From NCBI GenBank assembly GCA_963605535.1, contig CAVCXB010000087.1, positions 1 through 12,322 of the forward strand: DNA of 12,322 nt. The letters are read 5' to 3'. The notes below the pieces were generated by a model. That model was not told the DNA's origin, ran no database searches, and saw only the letters and a list, made by a program, of their open reading frames with translations. Positions 7,687 through 12,322 of the stretch are shown piece after piece; position 1 is the first letter of the stretch; each line of letters begins with the position of its first letter. Position numbers and translations under genes: made by a program. This DNA comes from Anthropogastromicrobium chipingensis_A. Lineage in GTDB: Bacteria > Bacillota > Clostridia > Lachnospirales > Lachnospiraceae.

Positions 7687-8929
7687 GTGTGAATGTCTGA
7701 CATATTTTCAATCAGACCCCGTTTGGCACAAGCTATTATCTGGCTTTTTGGAAAAATATGCATCTTTTGGGCGGTTTACAGGAAGTGTGCGGGTGGCAAA
7801 TCCATCCGCACATGAAATTGATGTGCTGGAGGGCTTCTTTGGGCAGAACTTCCATGGGCAAAAAAGTATCACCATCAGCGCAGAGCGTTTTTCAAAGGCG
7901 CTTTGCGCAAGTCGCTACGCAGATGTATTTCCAGAACAGCTCTTGCAGCTTTATTTTGGCAGTGTGCCTATTTCCAAAAAGGAGCAGAAAGAAAACGAAG
8001 AAAAGAAACAGCAGGCGATAGTGGCAGAATTTTCTCAATACTGTGAGAACACTGCTGCACAATCCCTTATACTGTCTCTTCTTGAACTGCAAAAAGGAAG
8101 TATCAAGAAAGATTTACGGGAGTGGAAACGCCGTCTCTTTCTTTCTGCTGATATCATAAATTCCCTGCCATATCGAACATCCGCTACTGAGTATCTTCCG
8201 GTGTTTGCTGCGCGCCTGACAAGAAATCCACATGCCTTTGACAAGGGAGGCGTACAGGGTGATCTTCTCGATCAGGTCATTCTTCTCGATCTTGAACAAA
8301 GAGACATTCAGGTGCCGGCATCCGAGCAATTTCCATCCTACAAGCGTCAGAAAAGTTTTCTTGCATGTGGAATTTTACTCGACGATGTCTCAAACTATGT
8401 ACTCTTATATCATGCAACTGGTATACGAAAAGATGGCACCTGCCACAGAGGACTTCAAGGTTTTGCAGCAGAGCATGACATCCTTCAAGTTCCGCTTACC
8501 GTATTAACCAAATTAAAATGCCTTGAGAGCCCAACCAAGACACTTTATATTGATGAAAATCCTTCCGTGTTTGCACTTCGCTGTGCAAAAAATCCAGATT
8601 CCACCTGCCTTTGTATGAATGGACAGCCAAAGCTTGCTGCACTTATTGCACTTGAACTATTTGCTGCATCTCATACAACCGTGTATTATTCAGGTGATTT
8701 CGACCCGGAGGGTTTGTGGATTGCACAGCGGCTTGCTTTATTTTATCTGGGAAAATTTCATTTTCTTCATATGGATGAGGCAAGCTATCAAAAATGTCTG
8801 TCAAAAGAACCAATTTCTGACACGCGATTAAAACAGCTTGATCGCATTACAGATCCGCGATTGTTAGGAGTCGTGAAACGGATGCGTATTGAAAAAAAAT
8901 CGGGATATCAGGAAACGTTGATACTATAG
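7664..8929 (+). CDS. jetD: Wadjet nuclease subunit JetD (Toprim, TIGR02679/DUF2399 family)
   Basis: This 421-residue protein is the nuclease of the Wadjet complex, expected to cut DNA once the motor has reeled in a small circle. The N-terminal half fits the TIGR02679 N-terminal domain (DUF3323-like). The C-terminal half is a Toprim-type DUF2399 domain with the conserved glutamate in YIDENPSV (E298) and the metal-binding pair in GDFDPEGLW (D345 and D347). These are the residues needed for cleavage, and all are present. It is soluble, with no signal peptide. The gene starts 23 bases inside jetC at a GTG with a strong internal ribosome binding site, so its translation is probably linked to that of jetC. 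It is the last gene of the operon; I see no clear terminator after the TAG. Cleavage is known for type I JetD and inferred here from the intact site. Confidence 0.92.
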   Translation: MQHLNNNECECLTYFQSDPVWHKLLSGFLEKYASFGRFTGSVRVANPSAHEIDVLEGFFGQNFHGQKSITISAERFSKALCASRYADVFPEQLLQLYFGSVPISKKEQKENEEKKQQAIVAEFSQYCENTAAQSLILSLLELQKGSIKKDLREWKRRLFLSADIINSLPYRTSATEYLPVFAARLTRNPHAFDKGGVQGDLLDQVILLDLEQRDIQVPASEQFPSYKRQKSFLACGILLDDVSNYVLLYHATGIRKDGTCHRGLQGFAAEHDILQVPLTVLTKLKCLESPTKTLYIDENPSVFALRCAKNPDSTCLCMNGQPKLAALIALELFAASHTTVYYSGDFDPEGLWIAQRLALFYLGKFHFLHMDEASYQKCLSKEPISDTRLKQLDRITDPRLLGVVKRMRIEKKSGYQETLIL

Positions 8930-8979
8930 GGCTTTGCCATAAACATTGCTTTATATAAAAACTTGCATTTTCCTAAGAA

Positions 8980-9009
8980 ACAACTTGTCAATACGAGGGT
9001 ACAAGTTGT
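8980..9009. promoter_or_regulatory. Paired palindromic operator upstream of the arabinosidase operon
   Basis: ACAACTTGT (8980-8988) and ACAAGTTGT (9001-9009) form a perfect 9-bp inverted repeat around 12 bases. Each arm is itself a near palindrome (ACAA-N-TTGT). The two centres are 21 bp apart, two helical turns, as expected for two regulator dimers on one face of DNA. The left site overlaps the -35 and the right site fills the spacer up to the first base of the -10, a repressor-like arrangement. The TTGT...ACAA words recall AraR operators of Bacillus, but the spacing differs, so the regulator is not identified. Confidence 0.55.
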
Positions 9010-9014
9010 AAAAT
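8985..9014 (+). promoter_or_regulatory. Promoter of the GH51-GH43 arabinosidase operon
   Basis: TTGTCA (8985-8990) matches the -35 consensus at 5 of 6 positions and TAAAAT (9009-9014) matches the -10 at 5 of 6, with an 18-bp spacer. Transcription would start near 9021, about 30 bases before the first gene. The promoter is embedded in the paired palindromes, implying tight control. Confidence 0.65.
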
Positions 9015-9049
9015 TGAGATAACAAAATTAAAGACAAAGGAGGCTTGTT

Positions 9050-10555
9050 ATGGCAAAATTACATATTCGCCCAGACGTGATCAAGGGACATATCAATCCT
9101 GAGATTCAGGGACATTTCTCTGAGCATCTGGGACGCTGCATTTATGAAGGTCTTTACGTGGGAGAGGATTCTTCGATTCCAAACACAAACGGCATGAGAA
9201 ATGACGTGGTTGAGGCATTAAAGGAGATTCATGTTCCGGTACTTCGCTGGCCGGGCGGCTGCTTTGCAGATGAGTACCATTGGAAGGATGGTATCGGCCC
9301 GAAGGAAGGCAGAAAGAAGATGATCAATACGCACTGGGGCGGTGTTGTTGAGGACAACAGCTTTGGTACGCATGAGTTTATGGAACTGTGCCGCCAGCTT
9401 GGCTGCAAGACCTATATCAACGGAAATATGGGTAGTGGAACGGTACAGGAGATGTCCGAGTGGGTCGAGTACATGACCTTTGAGGGCGTATCCCCGATGG
9501 CAGATCTTCGTGCAAAGAATGGTCATGAGGAGCCGTGGAAGGTAGACTATTTTGGTGTCGGCAATGAGAACTGGGGCTGCGGCGGAAACATGCTTCCAGA
9601 GCAGTATGGCATGATGTATCGTCGTTACCAGACCTATGTGAGAAATTATAACAATGCAGCGCCGATTAGTAAGATTGCCTGCGGTGCCAATGTAGACGAT
9701 TATGAGTGGACCGAGAAGGTTCTTGAGACCACGAATCGTCGTATGGCAAAGGAGGCACACGGTGCAATGGATGGCCTGTCCCTTCATTATTATACGCATC
9801 CGGGCGGATGGGAGCACAAGGGAAGTGCAACTGAGTTCACCGAGACCGAGTGGTATGAGACTATGAGACGTACCTATTACATGGAAGAGCTGATCAGACG
9901 TCACGGCGCAATCATGGACAAGTATGACCCAGAGAAGAAGGTCGGCATGATCGTCGATGAGTGGGGCTGCTGGTTTGACGTAGAGCCAGGCACCAATCCG
10001 GGCTTCTTATATCAGCAGAATACCATGCGTGATGCACTTGTTGCCGGAATCAACTTAAATATCTTCAATAAGCATTGTGACCGTGTCAAGATGGCCAATA
10101 TCGCACAGATGGTAAATGTACTTCAGTCTGTCATTCTGACCGATGGTGAGCGCATGATCAAAACTCCGACTTGGTTTGTTTTCTATCTGTATCAGGCACA
10201 TCAGGATGCCGAGCTTCTTGACAGCACCCTTGAGACACAGCTGATTGGACCAGAGGGTCATCAGGCACCGAATATGACCGAGTCTGTATCCATGGGCAAG
10301 GATGGAAAGATGCACATCACACTGACAAACGAGTCTGTTACCGAGGACTATCCAGTTGACGTTGTGCTTGATAGTGGAAAGGTGGCAGCAGTTGAGGGCA
10401 TGATCTTAACGGGTGAGATGCATGAGCATAACACCTTTGACAATCCAGATCAGGTAAAGTGCGAAGCATTTAATGGCGCAGAGCTTACCGAGAGCGGTCT
10501 GAAGCTGACACTTCCAAAGTGCAGCGTGCTTCATCTGGTTGTAACCGTAGAATAA
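9050..10555 (+). CDS. abfA: GH51 alpha-L-arabinofuranosidase (intracellular)
   Basis: This 501-residue enzyme removes non-reducing alpha-L-arabinofuranosyl units from arabinan or arabinoxylan oligosaccharides by a retaining mechanism. Residues of the (beta/alpha)8 barrel visible are VLRWPGGCFADEYHW near 62-76, the acid/base glutamate in GVGNENW (E173), and the nucleophile in MIVDEWGCW (E304). A beta-sandwich C-terminal part follows, ending with CSVLHLVV. The length matches GH51 enzymes of the AbfA type. There is no signal peptide or anchor, so it acts in the cytoplasm on imported oligomers. ATG 9050 follows AAAGGAGG (9036-9043) by 6 bases. A GH43 gene begins 30 bases downstream in the same operon. 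Its codon use looks more GC-ending than the jet genes, by eye only. The precise linkage preference cannot be read from sequence. Confidence 0.95.
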   Translation: MAKLHIRPDVIKGHINPEIQGHFSEHLGRCIYEGLYVGEDSSIPNTNGMRNDVVEALKEIHVPVLRWPGGCFADEYHWKDGIGPKEGRKKMINTHWGGVVEDNSFGTHEFMELCRQLGCKTYINGNMGSGTVQEMSEWVEYMTFEGVSPMADLRAKNGHEEPWKVDYFGVGNENWGCGGNMLPEQYGMMYRRYQTYVRNYNNAAPISKIACGANVDDYEWTEKVLETTNRRMAKEAHGAMDGLSLHYYTHPGGWEHKGSATEFTETEWYETMRRTYYMEELIRRHGAIMDKYDPEKKVGMIVDEWGCWFDVEPGTNPGFLYQQNTMRDALVAGINLNIFNKHCDRVKMANIAQMVNVLQSVILTDGERMIKTPTWFVFYLYQAHQDAELLDSTLETQLIGPEGHQAPNMTESVSMGKDGKMHITLTNESVTEDYPVDVVLDSGKVAAVEGMILTGEMHEHNTFDNPDQVKCEAFNGAELTESGLKLTLPKCSVLHLVVTVE

Positions 10556-10585
10556 GTCAGAGTGAGGAAATAGCGAGGAAATTAA

Positions 10586-11569
10586 ATGGACGAGAAAACA
10601 AATTGGCAGTCACTTAAAAAAAATGGACCGATTACCGAGTACAATGAGCCGTTTATTGAGCAGCGCGCCGATCCGTTTGTATGCAAGGCTGCCGATGGCA
10701 CCTATTATTTTACCGCTTCCTATCCGGCTTATGACCGCATTTTGCTTCGCAGCAGCAAGACCTTAAACGGTCTGAAGGACGCGAAGGAGCGTCAGATCTG
10801 GGTTAAGCATGAGCATGGCCCGATGAGCTGCCATATCTGGGCACCGGAGCTTCATTTTGTCTATGGAAAGTGGTGCATTTATTTTGCTGCAGGCGAGGCA
10901 GAGGATATCTGGAAGATTCGCCCGTACGTGCTTGTATGCGATGGTGATCCGATGACAGGTGAGTGGAGCGAGTTAGGCCCGATGAAGGGCTGCGATGACG
11001 ATCCGTTCTCCTTTACGGATTTCTCGCTGGATGCAACCATATTCGAGCATAAGGGTGATTACTATTATGTGTGGGCACAGAAGGCATCCAACATATCCAA
11101 TCTTTACATTGCCAGGATGGCATCACCGGACAAGCTGGCAACGGTCATGGAGATGATCACGACACCAGATTATGACTGGGAGCGCATTTTGTTCTGGGTA
11201 AATGAAGGCCCGGCTGTGTTAAAGCACGCTGGAAAGCTGTGGTTAACCTTCTCCGCCAGCGGAACCGGTTCCTGTTATTGTGTTGGTCTTTTAAGTGCAG
11301 ATGAGGATGCAGATTTGCTTGATCCGGCTTCTTGGACAAAGGAGCGTATGCCAGTATTGGCAACGGACCCAGAGAAGGGATTGTATGGTCCAGGCCATAA
11401 CAGCTTTACAACGGATGAGGACGGCAATGACATCATGGTTTACCATGCGAGAACCTACGATGGCATCAAGACAAAGGATCCGCTATACGATCCAAATCGT
11501 CATGCTCACCTGTTAAAAGTGCAGTACGACGAGACGGGCCGTCCAATCTTTGCTTATCAGAAGCATTGA
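10586..11569 (+). CDS. GH43 glycosidase, probable exo-alpha-1,5-L-arabinofuranosidase
   Basis: This 327-residue single-domain five-bladed beta-propeller enzyme carries the three GH43 carboxylates: base D29 in RADPFV, pKa-tuning D149 in SLDATIF, and acid E207 in VNEGPAV. SCHIWAPELHF, KWCIYFAAG and YGPGHNSF are further family motifs. The overall pattern, especially YDRI..R.SKT..GL and the EHGPMS..IWAPE region, resembles the GH43 subfamily with exo-1,5-arabinofuranosidases (subfamily 26, from memory). It would trim the arabinan backbone, complementing the GH51 enzyme that takes side chains or short oligomers. No signal peptide is present, so it is cytoplasmic. ATG 10586 has GAGG at 10575-10578, 7 bases upstream, and lies 30 bases after the GH51 stop with no promoter between, so the two are co-transcribed. 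A beta-xylosidase activity is the main alternative. Confidence 0.9.
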   Translation: MDEKTNWQSLKKNGPITEYNEPFIEQRADPFVCKAADGTYYFTASYPAYDRILLRSSKTLNGLKDAKERQIWVKHEHGPMSCHIWAPELHFVYGKWCIYFAAGEAEDIWKIRPYVLVCDGDPMTGEWSELGPMKGCDDDPFSFTDFSLDATIFEHKGDYYYVWAQKASNISNLYIARMASPDKLATVMEMITTPDYDWERILFWVNEGPAVLKHAGKLWLTFSASGTGSCYCVGLLSADEDADLLDPASWTKERMPVLATDPEKGLYGPGHNSFTTDEDGNDIMVYHARTYDGIKTKDPLYDPNRHAHLLKVQYDETGRPIFAYQKH

Positions 11570-11598
11570 TTTGGCAATATAGTATTTTTTAGATACCA

Positions 11599-11661
11599 GG
11601 GTCAAAAGGTCAGAAAGCCGATGCAAGCTTGCTTGCAAGAGGATTTTTGACCTCTTGACCC
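11599..11661. repeat. 63-base imperfect hairpin, REP/MITE-like intergenic repeat
   Basis: The left arm GGGTCAAAAGGTCA (11599-11612) pairs with TGACCTCTTGACCC (11648-11661) with one mismatch in 14 pairs. The stem continues inward through GAAA/TTTT and CC/GG. It is capped by a second perfect hairpin, TGCAAG (11622-11627) with CTTGCA (11632-11637), around CTTG. Such a two-tier palindrome in an intergenic gap looks like a mobile or REP-type repeat. Only one copy is in this window, so its repetitive nature cannot be shown here. Confidence 0.6.
11618..11648 (+). terminator. Possible rho-independent terminator of the arabinosidase operon
   Basis: The inner hairpin CC-(GA)-TGCAAG-CTTG-CTTGCA-(AGA)-GG is followed by ATTTTT (11643-11648), the layout of an intrinsic terminator about 50 bases after the GH43 stop. 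The outer arms of the larger palindrome include part of the T tract, so the two foldings would compete. The stem is only moderately strong. Confidence 0.35.
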
Positions 11662-11682
11662 CAACATCATAGAATAAAATAA

Positions 11683-12322
11683 CAGAAAGTAGTAGGTCAT
11701 TGGTCTGATGAGAAGCTTCAGAAGAAGATTGGTAGCTGGATGCGTACCGCAGTTGGCGTTGTCGAGAGCAGCCACATCCGTGTTATGCGTGTTGCCGATA
11801 ACATGAGAAACGTTGCCGTAACCGAGGGCGATAAGGTAGAGGCTCAGTTAAAGTTTGGCTGGGAGATCGACGCTTATCCGGTAAACGAGATCGCAGAGTC
11901 CGTAGCGGCCGTATCCGCATCGGATACCAATGCACTGGTAGACGAGTACTACAGCAAGTACAACATTCTTCTGGAGGGACGTGACCCAGAGGAGTTTAAG
12001 AAGCATGTTGCTGTACAGGCACAGATCGAGCTTGGCTTCGAGCGTTTCCTTGAGGAGAAGAACTATCAGGCAATCGTAACTCACTTTGGCGATCTGGGCG
12101 CATTAAAGCAGCTGCCAGGTCTGGCAATCCAGAGACTCATGGAAAAGGGATACGGTTTCGGTGCAGAGGGTGACTGGAAGGTCGCTGCCATGGTACGTTT
12201 AATGAAGATCATGACCGCAGGAATGAAGGATGCAAAGGGAACCTCTATGCTTGAGGATTACACTTATAACTTAGTTCCGGGCAAGGAAGGCATCTTAGAG
12301 GCTCATATGCTTGAGATCTGCC
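11683..12322 (+). pseudogene. araA: L-arabinose isomerase, 5'-truncated and cut by the window end
   Basis: The frame opens right after an in-frame TAA (11680-11682) and reads KVVGHWSDE, IGSWMR, DNMRNVAVTEGDK, LKQLPGLAIQRLM, YGFGAEGDWK and SMLEDYTYN, closely matching AraA from about E. coli residue 145 on. The glutamates matching E306 (in MLEDYTY) and E333 (in MLEIC) are present. AraA converts L-arabinose to L-ribulose, the first step after the GH51/GH43 enzymes free the sugar. About 145 N-terminal codons are missing and nothing in the 113-base gap to the GH43 gene encodes them. The first in-frame ATG (11740) has no ribosome binding site and lies inside the fold. It is therefore a truncated copy unless the sequence is misjoined here. 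The 3' part lies beyond the window. Confidence 0.85.

Noticed and set aside
7683..7700. ATG overlapping the jetC stop (ATGA), tempting as the jetD start
   Set aside because: It is out of frame with jetD and meets a stop after five codons.
8930..8960. Possible terminator after jetD (GGGCTTTGCCA and the TTTATATAAA palindrome)
   Set aside because: No stem longer than about 3-5 bp and no T tract after a GC stem, so not supportable as an intrinsic terminator.
9218..9904. 228-codon open frame on the minus strand
   Set aside because: It is fully antisense to the GH51 gene, resembles no family, and is explained by codon bias of the sense gene.
11599..11661. CRISPR repeat or riboswitch
   Set aside because: A single palindromic unit without spacers, located after rather than before a complete gene, and lacking any riboswitch core I recognise.

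Overview
The window looks like chromosomal DNA of a low-to-moderate GC Gram-positive anaerobe, most likely a gut member of the Clostridia (Lachnospiraceae-like). This is an inference from strong AGGAGG-type ribosome binding sites, sigma-A style promoters, tightly packed operons, and arabinan-degrading genes of the kind carried by plant-fibre fermenters. No 16S rRNA or other decisive marker is present.

Left edge (1-666). The first 54 bases look like the right end of an IS200/IS605-type (tnpB-carrying) insertion element. They hold a compact GC-rich hairpin, followed by a TTGAC end. The sequence then runs directly into the 3' part of an ABC exporter gene. That part keeps the ABC signature, Walker B and H-loop but has lost its membrane domain and Walker A, so it is a remnant.

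Centre (744-8929). A complete four-gene Wadjet anti-plasmid defence operon, jetA-jetB-jetC-jetD, follows its own extended -10 promoter. The proteins match the family set TIGR02677/TIGR02678/TIGR02680/TIGR02679 (DUF2397/DUF2398/SMC-like ATPase/DUF2399), which I assign to Wadjet type II. JetA (kleisin), JetB (KITE) and JetC (SMC ATPase) should form a DNA-loop-extruding motor. JetD carries a Toprim nuclease site and should cut small circular DNA. All four genes overlap their neighbours (TAATG, ATGA, and a 23-base overlap), so they are probably translated as one coupled unit.

Right side (8980-12322). A regulated promoter with two 9-bp inverted palindromes 21 bp apart drives a GH51 alpha-L-arabinofuranosidase and a GH43 arabinan-degrading glycosidase. 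Both appear cytoplasmic and would release L-arabinose from imported arabino-oligosaccharides. After them lies a 63-base imperfect hairpin (REP/MITE-like, possibly also a terminator). A piece of L-arabinose isomerase (araA) follows that lacks about the first 145 codons and starts straight after an in-frame stop. It runs off the window end.

In short, an intact plasmid-defence island sits between an IS-scarred transporter and an arabinose-use operon, and both flanks show rearrangement: an IS end on the left, and a hairpin repeat plus a truncated gene on the right.
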